From Paenibacillus phoenicis (GTDB taxonomy: Bacteria; Bacillota; Bacilli; Paenibacillales; Paenibacillaceae): 64,000 nt of DNA. The stretch covers positions 62,001-126,000 of the forward strand of contig NZ_JAYERP010000001.1 in assembly GCF_034718895.1 (NCBI RefSeq), read 5' to 3'. The notes under the pieces were generated by a model, which was not told where the DNA came from, made no database searches, and saw only the letters and a program-made list of their open reading frames with translations. The stretch's first letter is position 1. Each line of letters opens with the position of its first letter. The translations under genes were made by a program, and so were the position numbers. Positions 8,676 to 17,409 of the stretch are shown piece by piece.

Positions 8676-9938
8676 ATGGAGACGAACATTTTGAAACGAA
8701 TCTTCTTTGATGAGCGAGGGCACTGGGATCGGTTTGTGGCAAAACATGGTGGCAAGCTGCGTGCCAATGTGCGGAAGGAAGTAGAGAAGTTCCGTCGATG
8801 CGGGGATCCCAGAAACGGTTTTAAGCTGATGGTATGTGAAGGATGTCATGACCTATGGCTCGTTCCGTATCGTTGTAAAGGAAGATTCTGTACGACCTGT
8901 TCATGCGGAGAAACAGAGGAATGGGCACGTCTCCTGGAACAAGATGTATTCCAAGTCAACCACCGCCATGTCGTCTTCACGATCGACGAAGGATTACGGG
9001 AAATCTTTCTGCTCCATCGGGCAAAATTACTCAAAGAATTTATGGATGAAGCGGTACGCTTAGTCAAAGAACATTTTGAGAAGAAACATAAGGTAACTCC
9101 CGGAATCGTAGCCGGGTTGCATACGTTTGGGGCACGGCTTAACTTCAATCCTCATGTACATATGCTTGTAACGATGGGAGGAATGAAGAAGACCGGCGAG
9201 TGGAAAACATACGATTTTATTCCGTTCGAGATGCTGCGTAAGCAATGGCAGACGGTTGTTTTGAAGCTGATTCGTCGAAAGTTAAGTGAACAAGAGAAAA
9301 AGCAAGTGCAGTCCCGTTTGCAAAAAGCTTACTGCGAGAACGGAGAAGGCTTTTATGTGCATGCTCCGAAACAGAAAGGGAACGTCAAGCAGCAACTCGG
9401 GTATATCGGGCGATACATGAGAAGACCAGCGATAGCGGTTAGCCGGATCGAAGCGTATGACGGAGAAAAGGTGACATTTCGTTACCGGGATAAGAATGAC
9501 GGGGAAGAGAAGACCGAGACGATTTCGGTAGAAGAATTTATGGGTAGACTTGTGCGGCATATTCCGGATGAAAACTTCAAAACGATCCGTTACTACGGGG
9601 TTTATTCGCGGCGGATCAAGAGCCTGTGCAAGAAGTTAGTCAGTGAGTGGCAAAAAGCCGCGAGAAGATGGATTGTCAAGGCAAAGCGGATATTAAAACG
9701 CAGAACGTGGAGTGAACGGATCAAGGAGCAGACGGGGAAGCCGCCATGTTGCCCAAAATGCGAAAGTTATTACGAATACAAGGGAGAAGCCTGCCTTGAG
9801 GATGGGAAGTTGAAGGTGAAGTACGCGGTGTGCTCCACCTCAAAGGCATGTCTGGAGAGGATGATTCGGGATGTCGCCGGTGTCAAAGAAACGAAAGGTA
9901 GCGAAGAAAAAGAAAAAGCCGCAAAGCGGGCTGCATAG
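8676..9938 (+). CDS. IS91-family (HUH, Y2-type) transposase
   Basis: A 420-residue rolling-circle transposase. The N-terminal zinc-binding domain has cysteines at about 42, 54, 57, 67, 72 and 75 (CEGC, CKGRFCTTC). The HUH metal motif is FNPHVHMLVTMGG (His160, His162), and the paired catalytic tyrosines sit in YIGRYMRRP (Tyr243 and Tyr247), the YxxxY arrangement of IS91, IS801 and IS1294. The C-terminus is very basic and has a further CPKC motif near residue 378. The gene appears intact. Its AT-richer, lysine-heavy coding differs from the GC-rich amidohydrolase before it, in keeping with acquisition by transfer. It would nick at the origin end and move by single-strand replication. Confidence 0.88.
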   Translation: METNILKRIFFDERGHWDRFVAKHGGKLRANVRKEVEKFRRCGDPRNGFKLMVCEGCHDLWLVPYRCKGRFCTTCSCGETEEWARLLEQDVFQVNHRHVVFTIDEGLREIFLLHRAKLLKEFMDEAVRLVKEHFEKKHKVTPGIVAGLHTFGARLNFNPHVHMLVTMGGMKKTGEWKTYDFIPFEMLRKQWQTVVLKLIRRKLSEQEKKQVQSRLQKAYCENGEGFYVHAPKQKGNVKQQLGYIGRYMRRPAIAVSRIEAYDGEKVTFRYRDKNDGEEKTETISVEEFMGRLVRHIPDENFKTIRYYGVYSRRIKSLCKKLVSEWQKAARRWIVKAKRILKRRTWSERIKEQTGKPPCCPKCESYYEYKGEACLEDGKLKVKYAVCSTSKACLERMIRDVAGVKETKGSEEKEKAAKRAA

Positions 9939-10146
9939 CAAAGCGAAAGTAACCTACATTTGTCTTCAATGTCATACAACAGAAGAGATTCCGCTGAATG
10001 TCGTTCGGAATTTCGATGCGATGGATGATGGAGATCCAACCGTACCTCCGCAATTCAGCTGCGAAGAATGTGGAGGAGGCATGTACCCGGAATATTACGA
10101 GGGAATTCATGGTTACGAGTACAGGATTAGCGATGTAAGAAAATAG
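9871..10146 (+). CDS. Small zinc-ribbon protein overlapping the transposase gene
   Basis: Ninety-one residues: a lysine-rich N-terminus (KKRKVAKKKKK) followed by two CxxC pairs (CLQC near residue 32 and CEEC near 69), the layout of a zinc ribbon. The start overlaps the transposase 3' end by 68 bases in another frame and has GGAGAGG 10 bases upstream, so translation is likely coupled. No function is known to me. Position suggests an accessory protein of the insertion element, for example a DNA- or RNA-binding partner, rather than a host gene. Confidence 0.7.
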   Translation: MSPVSKKRKVAKKKKKPQSGLHSKAKVTYICLQCHTTEEIPLNVVRNFDAMDDGDPTVPPQFSCEECGGGMYPEYYEGIHGYEYRISDVRK

Positions 10147-10176
10147 CCGGGTATAAGTTTTTCTCCCACACCCGGC
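10147..10176. terminator. Hairpin after the insertion-element genes
   Basis: Seven-bp stem GCCGGGT / ACCCGGC closing an AT-rich loop immediately after the zinc-ribbon stop codon. It could be a terminator or part of the element's origin end. Confidence 0.5.
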
Positions 10177-10214
10177 CATTTTACACGTATGAACTCAGTT
10201 GAACGAACTTAAAA

Positions 10215-10234
10215 GGACGCCGCCAGGCGTTTTT
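10215..10234. terminator. Probable terminator of the chemotaxis receptor gene
   Basis: Short GC stem ACGCC / GGCGT (loop GCCA), with T runs on both strands. It lies downstream of the minus-strand receptor gene. Confidence 0.55.
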
Positions 10235-10267
10235 CTTATTGTGCTCGAGCATGGTGCCTGAACATCC

Positions 10268-12097
10268 TTACACCGTGAAGCCGGAGGTCATGTCCTGCAG
10301 CTTCTTCGCCATCGCGGCCAGCTGGTCGGCGGTGCCGTCGATTTCGTTCATCGTGGCGAGCTGCTGCTGGATGCTGCTACTAATCTGCTCCGTGCCTCCG
10401 GCGATCTCTTCGGTCGCGATCGCGATGCTGCTGATCGCTTTCTCCATCTCCCGGGTGCTCTGCGCCTGCCGATCGTTATCCTCATCGATGCGGGCGATCT
10501 GGCCGATGATTTCTTGCACGCTGCCCAGAATATGATCGATACTGCGCTTTGCCTCCGCCGCTTTTTCCACGCCTTCTTGCACCTTGCCGGCCGCTTCATT
10601 GGCCGAGGCTACGGCTTCCGCCGACTTCAACTGGTTGTCGGCAACCACATCGGCGATCTCTTGAGCGGCGATCCGACTCTCATCGGCCAGCTTGCGAATT
10701 TCATCGGCCACGACGGAAAATCCTCTGCCGGCTTCCCCGGCGCGGGCCGCTTCAATCGCGGCATTCAGCGCCAGCAGATTGGTTTGGGCAGAGATGCCGG
10801 CGATCAGCTCGGTCATGTTGGCGATGCGCTCGGATGAATCGTTAAGCTGGCGGATCGTTGACGTAACGAGGCGGGTTGACGACTCGATATCGGTAATGGC
10901 CTCTTCGATCTCTGTAATTTTCATCGCCCCGTTGGCTGCGGCTTCGCCGACGATTTTACTCTTCTCCGCTGTATGTTTGCTGGCGATGGCCGTGGATTCG
11001 GAGAACCGGGCCATATCGGTTAAGCTGGCGGACGTTTCCTCCGCGACAGCGGCATTCTCCGAGGTGCCGGAAGCGATCTGCTGTACCGTGGCGGAGATGT
11101 TTTCCAGTGAAGCGGTGGTTTCTCCCGTTGCCCGGCTCAGCAACTGACTGGCGGAATACATCGTGCCGCTGGAGGCGATGATTTCCCCGATGATCGTTTG
11201 CAGCTTGGCCATAAAGGCGTCAAAGCTTTGGCTGAGCACGCCGAGCTCATCCTTGCTGCGATAACCGATTCGCCCGGTTAAATCGCCGTTGCTGTCGGCA
11301 ATCTCCTTCAGCTTGGCGGTTACTTTTTCAATCGGATGGACGACGGCGCGAATAATAAACAATGCCAGAACGACAGTGACGGCGGCGGAAATGGCCAGCA
11401 GGATCAACATGGTGATCCAGGTGGAACGGTAGACCGCTTTGCTGTCTTCATAGGTTTGCCGCGCTTCATTGATATGTTCATTGATCCAGCCGTCCATCGC
11501 GTCGATCAATTCGGCTTTCGCCGTATCCAAGGCGGTCATTTCTGCTGGAGGTCCGCCGGGTTCCCCTGCCGGTTCGGCGGCTGGGTCTGCCCCCGCCGCA
11601 ACCCCTGTTGCATCCCCTGCTTCAGCACCCGCTTCAGCGGCCTCCTCCGTTGCAGGCGCGTTCGCCCCTGGGCCTCCTGGACCGGTCATGCCGTTCTGGT
11701 ACGTCGTCAGGAAGTTGTCCAACGCCTCAGTATATGCTGCGTATGTAGTCAATACATTGCTTACAGTCGCTTGGTCAGTTTCATCGTTATATTCGGACAA
11801 GCTTGCCTCGATCTTCGTTAAGGTTGCGGTGATTTCCTCCTTCAGCGAAGCGCGTTCTTCGTCATCGGAGGCGTTCATGTAGCTGTTGGCCGAGGTGCTC
11901 GCCGCAATCATGCTCGATTTCAGCTCCTCCAGCTTCACGATCGGCACGAGCCGTTCGTTATTCAGTTCCTCCAGCTTGTCGTTAACGTTGGAAATTTCCC
12001 GAAGACCCACGACACCGATGATAAGGAGAAACGCAAACAGGCAATACGCCAGCAAGCGGATTTTTAGCGCAATCTTCATGTCTTGGATGAGTTTCAC
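10268..12097 (-). CDS. Methyl-accepting chemotaxis receptor
   Basis: A 609-residue transmembrane chemoreceptor. TM1 at about 14-32, an extracytoplasmic four-helix-type sensor (33-225), TM2 at 226-250, HAMP (about 250-305), then a long coiled-coil signalling domain with the hairpin tip [20 protein letters not shown] and nearby Glu/Gln methylation heptads. It would pass ligand signals to CheA/CheW. Odd feature: residues about 136-186 form a low-complexity Gly/Pro/Ala/Glu insert ([15 protein letters not shown]...GEPGGPPAE) within the sensor, absent from ordinary sensors of this type. No ligand can be inferred. The gene's last codons recur at 8295-8315. Confidence 0.92.
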   Translation of the reverse strand: MKLIQDMKIALKIRLLAYCLFAFLLIIGVVGLREISNVNDKLEELNNERLVPIVKLEELKSSMIAASTSANSYMNASDDEERASLKEEITATLTKIEASLSEYNDETDQATVSNVLTTYAAYTEALDNFLTTYQNGMTGPGGPGANAPATEEAAEAGAEAGDATGVAAGADPAAEPAGEPGGPPAEMTALDTAKAELIDAMDGWINEHINEARQTYEDSKAVYRSTWITMLILLAISAAVTVVLALFIIRAVVHPIEKVTAKLKEIADSNGDLTGRIGYRSKDELGVLSQSFDAFMAKLQTIIGEIIASSGTMYSASQLLSRATGETTASLENISATVQQIASGTSENAAVAEETSASLTDMARFSESTAIASKHTAEKSKIVGEAAANGAMKITEIEEAITDIESSTRLVTSTIRQLNDSSERIANMTELIAGISAQTNLLALNAAIEAARAGEAGRGFSVVADEIRKLADESRIAAQEIADVVADNQLKSAEAVASANEAAGKVQEGVEKAAEAKRSIDHILGSVQEIIGQIARIDEDNDRQAQSTREMEKAISSIAIATEEIAGGTEQISSSIQQQLATMNEIDGTADQLAAMAKKLQDMTSGFTV

Positions 12098-12262
12098 GTG
12101 ATTGTCCCCCTAGGTATGTATTCGTATAATGGATATGTCCAGTGTATCTGGGGGGACTGAATCCAGCATGAATAACAACTGAATGGAGCATGAAAGACCG
12201 CTGAATTCACGATGAACGGATACTGAATTTTTACTGAAAAGAACATGAGGAGGTTTTTTCCG

Positions 12263-12769
12263 TTGTCGCTGGAAATTGAACGCAAGTTTCTGTTACCGGC
12301 GTATCCGGAGCAACTGATTCGGGAGGGAGCGCTGGTGGTTCGGTCGGAACATGCGATCGACCAGACGTATCTAGCCCTGCATGAGGATCAGGAGCTGCGG
12401 GTTCGCAGGATCGAGGATTTGCGTACCGGAGAGATTCAATATACGCATACCTTCAAAAGAGGGTTTGGCCTGTCCCGCGAAGAAGTGGAAGTGTCCATTT
12501 CGGAGGGGCTGTATGAGCAGATTATCGCGATTCATCAGGCGATCCCTTTGACCAAACGACGGGTGACTGCCGAATGGGACAAGCGTACAGTAGAGATCGA
12601 CGTTTACGACCAGATCGATTTTATCGTGCTCGAAGTGGAGTTTAGCTCGGAGGAAGAGGCGCGGTCCTTTGAGCCGCCGGCCTGGTTTGGCCCGGACATC
12701 AGCACCAGCAAGGAATACAGCAACAAGAAGGTATGGCGCGATTTACAAGCCCGCAAAAAAGAGACCTGA
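12263..12769 (+). CDS. CYTH-domain protein (triphosphate tunnel family)
   Basis: A 168-residue cytoplasmic protein of the CYTH superfamily (class IV adenylate cyclase, thiamine triphosphatase, inorganic tripolyphosphatase). The signature ExExK is seen as EIERKF at the N-terminus; basic and acidic tunnel strands follow (RVRRIED, THTFKRG, KRRVTAEW, EIDVYD, VLEVEFSS). The TTG at 12263 is chosen because GAGGAGG lies 9 bases upstream; the ATG at 12245 would place that ribosome site inside the coding region. Bacterial single-domain CYTH proteins most often hydrolyse tripolyphosphate; the exact substrate cannot be read from sequence. It is divergent from the receptor gene. Confidence 0.85.
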   Translation: MSLEIERKFLLPAYPEQLIREGALVVRSEHAIDQTYLALHEDQELRVRRIEDLRTGEIQYTHTFKRGFGLSREEVEVSISEGLYEQIIAIHQAIPLTKRRVTAEWDKRTVEIDVYDQIDFIVLEVEFSSEEEARSFEPPAWFGPDISTSKEYSNKKVWRDLQARKKET

Positions 12770-12784
12770 CATCCTCAGGTCTCT
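12760..12784. terminator. Bidirectional terminator, overlaps a stop codon
   Basis: Perfect 10-bp stem AGAGACCTGA / TCAGGTCTCT with loop CATCC. The CYTH stop codon TGA (12767-12769) lies inside the left arm. A run of A before it and CGTTCT after it suit termination from both sides. Confidence 0.8.
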
Positions 12785-12801
12785 CGTTCTATGACAGTTC
12801 T

Positions 12802-13560
12802 CTATTCCAACGCCAATCCGCCGCTTCCTTCCCGCAGCAAGAACCGGTAGTTATTGCGGACGAACTCCAGCACCTTATCGCAGATGATCCGGTGACCGTC
12901 TTCGTTCGGATGGATACCGTCTGAGCAGAGGAACTTCGTGTAATCGGGGTGCTCCAGAAATGCGCCGCGCACGTCGATCATTTTGGTCTTGGTCATTTCC
13001 GATACTTTCAGAATCGTTGAATTGTACCGTTCCTGCCACCAATAAATCTTTGTGACGCTCCCCAGCCATTTCAGGATATTCTTCTCCGCTTCCGGGTCGT
13101 TGCGGCTGACCCATTTGAAGTAATTGTCGGCGTTGAGCGGCGGCAAGCTCATCAGGACCGGGACAATGTTCTGACTCTTAACGAATTGGATCGCTTCGGT
13201 CAGCATTTTTTCGAATAAGGAAAAGTCGGTTTTCGGGTGGTGTTCTGCATCGGGATGCTCAGCAATTTCGTTCCAGTTGAAATCACAGTCATTGCCTCCA
13301 TACTCGATTAAGACGATGTGGGGTTTATCTTTCTCCACGTCCCTCTTGAGGTTCGTGAGCCCCTTCATTAACGTGTTACCAAACCGCGCGGTATTATGAA
13401 CCGCACCCTTCAGCTTCTGCTGCAGCAGTGAAACATAATTGTTCTCCAAGACGACGTACTTATGACGTTGTTCATCATAGATGACGCCTTTGGAAATGGA
13501 GTCTCCACTGACCATATACTTGATTTCATTTTTGGAAAAAAACTTGCTGTCGTTAATCAC
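12802..13560 (-). CDS. SGNH/GDSL-type hydrolase
   Basis: About 252 residues. Block I is VSGDSISKGV with the nucleophile Ser, block III is EYGGNDCDFNW, and block V is DGIHPNEDGH with the Asp-His pair; together these define an SGNH esterase or lipase. No signal peptide is visible. The frame is open to 13674, but GTG at 13560 is favoured: AAGAGGGGTGA lies 7 bases before it, while the upstream ATG codons lack a ribosome site. Many Firmicute relatives deacetylate sugars or cell-wall components; this one is not assigned. It converges with the CYTH gene on a shared terminator. Confidence 0.82.
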   Translation of the reverse strand: MINDSKFFSKNEIKYMVSGDSISKGVIYDEQRHKYVVLENNYVSLLQQKLKGAVHNTARFGNTLMKGLTNLKRDVEKDKPHIVLIEYGGNDCDFNWNEIAEHPDAEHHPKTDFSLFEKMLTEAIQFVKSQNIVPVLMSLPPLNADNYFKWVSRNDPEAEKNILKWLGSVTKIYWWQERYNSTILKVSEMTKTKMIDVRGAFLEHPDYTKFLCSDGIHPNEDGHRIICDKVLEFVRNNYRFLLREGSGGLALE

Positions 13561-13748
13561 AATATCACCCCTCTTAAACCCCGAAACCTTGTTCATTTCG
13601 TTATATCTATTGTAGATGAGTTTTCTTGCCATGCGCAAGTAAGCAGTTTGTATTGACAGGATATGTGAATGCATGCGAAAGTGGACAAGGTTGACAGGGA
13701 ATGAGAGAATACGAGTGAAGCAACCATGAACAAAGGGAGGAAATCAAT

Positions 13749-14735
13749 GTGATACGTTTCGCCACGATTGGAACGAACTGGATTACGGAACGTTTTATTC
13801 AGGCAGCACTGGAAACGGAGCAATTTGCCTTAACGGCGGTTTACTCCCGGACCGAGGAGAAGGGCAGAGAGTTTGCTGCCAAGTTTGGCGATCCGCAGGT
13901 CTATACGGATTTGAAAGCCTTAGCGGCCAGCTCTGACGTCGATGCCGTTTACATCGCCAGCCCGAATTCATTTCATGCGGAGCAGGCCATCTTGATGATG
14001 GACCACGGCAAGCATGTGTTATGCGAGAAGCCGATGGCGTCCAATGCGGCAGAGGTTCGCCGGATGATCGAAGCGGCGCGTCGCAACGACGTGCTGTTAA
14101 TGGAGGCGCTGAAATCGACGCTGATGCCGAACTTCCGGGCCGTTCAGGATAATTTGTACAAAATCGGCCAGGTGCGGCGTTATTTTTCAAGCTACTGCCA
14201 GTATTCTTCGCGGTATGACGCCTTTAAGCAGGGCAAGGTGATGAATGCCTTTAATCCTGCGTTTTCCAGCGGGGCTTTGATGGACCTCGGCATTTATTGT
14301 ATCTATCCGATGGTGACGTTGTTCGGGAAACCGGAATCCGTGCAGGCTTCGGCGATCATGCTGTCTTCAGGCGTAGACGGGGAAGGCAGTCTCGTTGTGC
14401 GTTATCCGGAGATGGACGGCGTGATTATGTATTCCAAAATTACCGACTCCTATTTGCCAACGGAAATCCAGGGGGAATACGGAACGATCGTGATCGATCG
14501 AATCAACCAGCCGTATGAGGTCAAAATCCTGTACCGTGACGGCACAACCGAGGAGCTGACCTGCTTCCAGCCGCAGGAGTCGATGTACTACGAGGCGCTG
14601 GAGTTCATTGAGCTGATTCTCAGCGGCAAGCGGGAGAGCCAGATCAATACGCATGCCCGTTCGCTGGCTGTCGCCGAGCTGATGGAGGAAGCCAGACGCC
14701 AGTTTGGCCTGCGGTTCGCAGCGGACGAGGCATAA
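13749..14735 (+). CDS. Gfo/Idh/MocA-family oxidoreductase
   Basis: A 328-residue NAD(P)-dependent dehydrogenase. The N-terminal Rossmann fold starts FATIGTNWITERFIQA, with the family motif HGKHVLCEKPMASN carrying the substrate and cofactor lysine (CEKP). The C-terminal alpha/beta dimerisation domain includes SGALMDLGIYCIYP, whose layout resembles dihydrodiol dehydrogenase/YrbE-type enzymes. Substrate is probably a sugar or polyol but is not determined. GTG start with GGGAGGA 7 bases upstream. It resembles the protein at 31156-32142 in length and motifs, so the two are probably paralogues. Confidence 0.9.
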   Translation: MIRFATIGTNWITERFIQAALETEQFALTAVYSRTEEKGREFAAKFGDPQVYTDLKALAASSDVDAVYIASPNSFHAEQAILMMDHGKHVLCEKPMASNAAEVRRMIEAARRNDVLLMEALKSTLMPNFRAVQDNLYKIGQVRRYFSSYCQYSSRYDAFKQGKVMNAFNPAFSSGALMDLGIYCIYPMVTLFGKPESVQASAIMLSSGVDGEGSLVVRYPEMDGVIMYSKITDSYLPTEIQGEYGTIVIDRINQPYEVKILYRDGTTEELTCFQPQESMYYEALEFIELILSGKRESQINTHARSLAVAELMEEARRQFGLRFAADEA

Positions 14736-14791
14736 AGGGCGGCAGTGTTGTCGCCCGCTTAAAATTATTTAAAGGTTTTAATTGTTAAAAA

Positions 14792-14820
14792 TTGAAAAAT
14801 ACCACTGTATGTTGTATTCT
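14792..14820 (+). promoter_or_regulatory. Putative sigma-A promoter of the frameshifted secreted-protein gene
   Basis: TTGAAA (14792-14797) and TATTCT (14815-14820) with a 17-bp spacer in AT-rich DNA, about 55 bp before the ATG at 14874. Confidence 0.5.
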
Positions 14821-14873
14821 ATTAATGTAAATTTATATCAAATTATCCTTAGAGAGGAAAGGTGGTATTTGTA

Positions 14874-15682
14874 ATGAAGTTTTCGAAGTTTCCTGTCGTC
14901 CTGTCACTTGTGGGAAGTTTCCTGTCGTCCTGTCACTTGTGGTAAGTATGTTTGCATTCGCAGTTCCTTCGACTTTTGCTGAGAGTGGGAGTATAGGTTC
15001 AGAAGAGATTAAAGTAGTTAGAGCGATCTTAGTTGAAAATGGCGTGAAAAAAGAGTTAAGTGCAACAGAATACGAGGTACTTATGGAACAAAATAACCAT
15101 AAAGTACAAGAGATTGAGAGACAAAAGAATATAAACCAGGCAAAACTAAACAAAAATGATGGTGTTGCTAATGAATTGAAACCAGACGAAATAACTCCTT
15201 TTGCATTAATAGACATGAGCATATATACTGAGGCTGGTTTTATTCAATCCGTGTATCGTAACGACTTAACTCGTAGGATTTCTGTTCCTGTATACAATGA
15301 AACAAGTCAGGAAGTGACCCGGACTATTTCTTTCACTGCTTCGCAATCTTATACAAGCAATGTATCCCTTACCTCCACGTATGCGAAAAACGCATTCACA
15401 GCAGGTGTAACAGTAGGCTCTTCTTGGAGTAATACTTACAGTGATAGCGATTCTGTTACACAAAAAATTCCACCCCACAAATATTCCTGGATGGAATATA
15501 CCCCCAATATGAGTAATTCCTATGGAACTATGCATGAAGAAGTATGGAATTTTGATGGTTTTACTAATGTGAAAATTGTGGACAAAACCTATTTTCTTGA
15601 TGTTTATATAGCCAAACCAGGAAATGCTGGATTACCCGACGGACTCTATACAGTAAAAGAGAGCAGCACTAAACCCAACTGA
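14874..15682 (+). pseudogene. Secreted Ser/Thr-rich protein, frameshifted by a 29-bp tandem duplication
   Basis: From ATG 14874 (GAGAGGAAAGGTGG upstream) translation starts a signal peptide (MKFSKFPVVLSLV) but hits TAA at 14943-14945. Deleting one copy of the duplication at 14885-14942 joins it in frame to the long frame ending at 15682 and recreates a complete export signal, MKFSKFPVVLSLVVSMFAFA, cut near STFAES. The mature part has a charged N-terminal half, then alternating Ser/Thr stretches (residues like TISFTASQSYTSNVSLTSTY and SSWSNTYSDSDSVTQKIPP) that recall membrane-inserting beta-hairpins of aerolysin/ETX-MTX2-type proteins; this likeness is an impression, not a proven homology. As it stands only a leaderless product from GTG 14939 or a later ATG could be made. 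Confidence 0.75.
14885..14942 (+). repeat. Perfect 29-bp tandem duplication
   Basis: Copies at 14885-14913 and 14914-14942 are identical (both begin GAAGTTTCCTGTCGTCC and end CACTTGTGG). Twenty-nine is not a multiple of three, so it shifts the frame within the signal-peptide region. Confidence 0.97.
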
Positions 15683-15700
15683 AATATAAGGTGACAAGTT

Positions 15701-15940
15701 ATGAATAAACGAGGTACCGGTACAATCCTAATCGTGATCGCGGCAATGTTATTTATATTCCGTAATTCAACTCACTTACTAGTGGCTGCAATCATGGGGC
15801 AAAAGAATGGCAATTTTGCTGAAGGTACATTTAGCAATGCCATGGGGGCAACCTTTTCTTACTCGATGATTCCTGAAATTATTGCATTAATTGCGGGGCT
15901 GATCTATCTGATTTGGGCAGAAATCCAAAAGGAGAAATAA
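15701..15940 (+). CDS. Small two-helix membrane protein
   Basis: Seventy-nine residues with two predicted membrane helices (about 7-30, GTILIVIAAMLFIF..., and 52-72, MIPEIIALIAGLIYLIW) and a charged C-terminus. The start has AAGGTGA 7 bases upstream. It follows the secreted-protein pseudogene after 18 bases, so the two were probably one transcript; an accessory or protective role for the secreted protein is possible but rests only on position. I do not recognise the family. Confidence 0.65.
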   Translation: MNKRGTGTILIVIAAMLFIFRNSTHLLVAAIMGQKNGNFAEGTFSNAMGATFSYSMIPEIIALIAGLIYLIWAEIQKEK

Positions 15941-16076
15941 TCAGCTAAAATATTGTCCGATAGCTAGGCTGTTCATTCCATTCGAAGCTGTCGCGAGCTA
16001 ATGGTGGACGTCAGAAGCCAATTTCGGCCTGCTGCACGCGGCAGACGCTTCGATTTCCGCAGAATAAATAGAAATC

Positions 16077-16106
16077 AAGCCCAAACTGGTTGGCCAGTTT
16101 GGGCTT
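16077..16106. terminator. Perfect hairpin preceding the group II intron
   Basis: Thirteen-bp perfect stem AAGCCCAAACTGG / CCAGTTTGGGCTT around loop TTGG, followed by ATTC. Group IIC introns characteristically insert just downstream of such terminator stem-loops; here the intron begins 6 bases after it. Confidence 0.8.
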
Positions 16107-16112
16107 ATTCGT

Positions 16113-17249
16113 GTGCGCCCGGCATGGGCGATAACTAGGCGGTGAAAGTCCGCTACAGGCTTGGCAGTAGGAACTGTTAGCCAAGGGCAAGGGTGTCCGT
16201 CGCGAGGCGGAATCTGAAGGAAGCCGGAGGCAAACCCTCGGTCTGACGAACAGAAATCACATACAAGGCATGGTGAGACGGACGAGCTTGCACGACAAAG
16301 TAAAGTCCAATACTGCCCGAATCTCATCATGTAAATGTGGCAGATAGATGAGGGGAAAGTTATCGCTCTTACCCGGGGAGGTCTCACAGACATGGAGCAG
16401 GAAAATCCGAAGCATGGAGTAAAGCTTGCTGTGAGAAGTCAGCAGAGGCCATAGTACGCGGAGCCGGGACAGCGGCGAGCGGAAGGGCTGAACAATCTAA
16501 ACGAATTTGATCAGGAGATGGAAACCGAGGCGTGGAGGTGATCCGCTATGCCGATGACATCGTGGTGCTAGCAAAGAGTAAGCGAGCAGCCATACGACTG
16601 CTGGAATCCAGCCGGAAGTATCTGGAACAGAAGCTAAAGCTCCAAATGAATACGCAGAAGAGCAAGGTCGTTAGCGTCTTAGCGCAAAGGCACTTCAAAT
16701 TCCTCGGATTTGCTTTGGGAAAGAACGGAGACGGCGTATACATACGCGTACATCGTTAATCCCTGGCCAAAGCGAAGAAGAAGCTAAAAGAGCTAACGAG
16801 TCGAAGCCAAGGCAGAAATGTACGGCAAGTCATGGAAAACGTAAAGGTCTACATTCGCGGCTGGATCGGCCATTTCTATGTAGCGGACATGAAGCGAATT
16901 CTGCAGAACTGGAATGAATGGCTGCGAAGACGGATGCGGATGTACATCTGGAAACAATGGAAGAAGCCGAAGACGAGGGTGCAAAACCTGCGAAAGCTGG
17001 GAATACCGGAGTGGCAGGCATACCCATGGGGAAACACTCGATTGGGCTATTGGCGTGTAGCCGGAAGCGCAATATTAAATCGCTCTGTAACAAACGAAAG
17101 GCTCGCACGAGCAGGGTATTATGACTTCCCTGCTCAATACGAGCGATTACGTCAATTGCACTCAAGCGGTTGAACCGCCGTATACCGAATGGTACGTACG
17201 GTGGTGTGGAAGGTCGGCTACTCCATTATTGGGTAGCCTCCTATCCGAT
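16113..17249 (+). mobile_element. Group IIC intron with deleted reverse-transcriptase region
   Basis: The 5' end GTGCGCCCGGCATGGGCG matches the start of bacterial class C introns such as that of Oceanobacillus iheyensis. Domain I landmarks follow (CAAGGGTGTCCGTCGCGAGG, GGAATCTGAAGGAAGC, CGGTCTGACGAACA), then TTACCCGGGGAGGTCT. Near the 3' end domain V is clear at about 17172-17206 (GAACCGCCGTATACCGAATG, GTACGTACGGTGGTG), with the CGC-type catalytic triad of class C, and domain VI ends near CTATCCGAT. The domain IV insert holds only the second half of the maturase gene. The 3' boundary is approximate. Confidence 0.85.
16491..17173 (+). pseudogene. Group II intron reverse transcriptase/maturase remnant
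   Basis: Only the C-terminal half remains: palm motif VIRYADDIVVLAKSK with catalytic YADD, the thumb, and the maturase (GIIM) domain with RGWIGHFYVADMKRILQNW and KTRVQNLRKLGIPEWQAYPW. Lesions: the N-terminal half (fingers and first palm motifs) is deleted, a base is missing before YADD (NLNEFDQEMET runs in a different frame), and an in-frame TAA (16757-16759) splits thumb from palm. No functional protein can be made. Confidence 0.85.
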
Positions 17250-17409
17250 TGAACCTACTTACGATAATTACACTCTTCTGATTGCTATCATCCCCCACTA
17301 TCGCCCCCCTCTCCTTCACAATCATGTAATTGAGAAACGTAGAGGCTTGACAGGCCTGAGATCTGAATATTGAAAGGGTCCGCTGTTAGATAGCTTTTAT
17401 CAAACCTAG

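Larger units (their letters stand above)
8601..10190 (+). mobile_element. IS91-like rolling-circle insertion element (ends approximate)
   Basis: Carries an HUH/Y2 transposase and an overlapping zinc-ribbon gene. As expected for IS91 relatives there are no terminal inverted repeats to delimit it. A hairpin (GCCGGGT / ACCCGGC, 10147-10176) just after the second gene may belong to the replication-origin end, and a GAACGAAC stretch follows at about 10200; IS91 elements favour GAAC-type targets. Outer boundaries were not identified with certainty. Confidence 0.7.
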
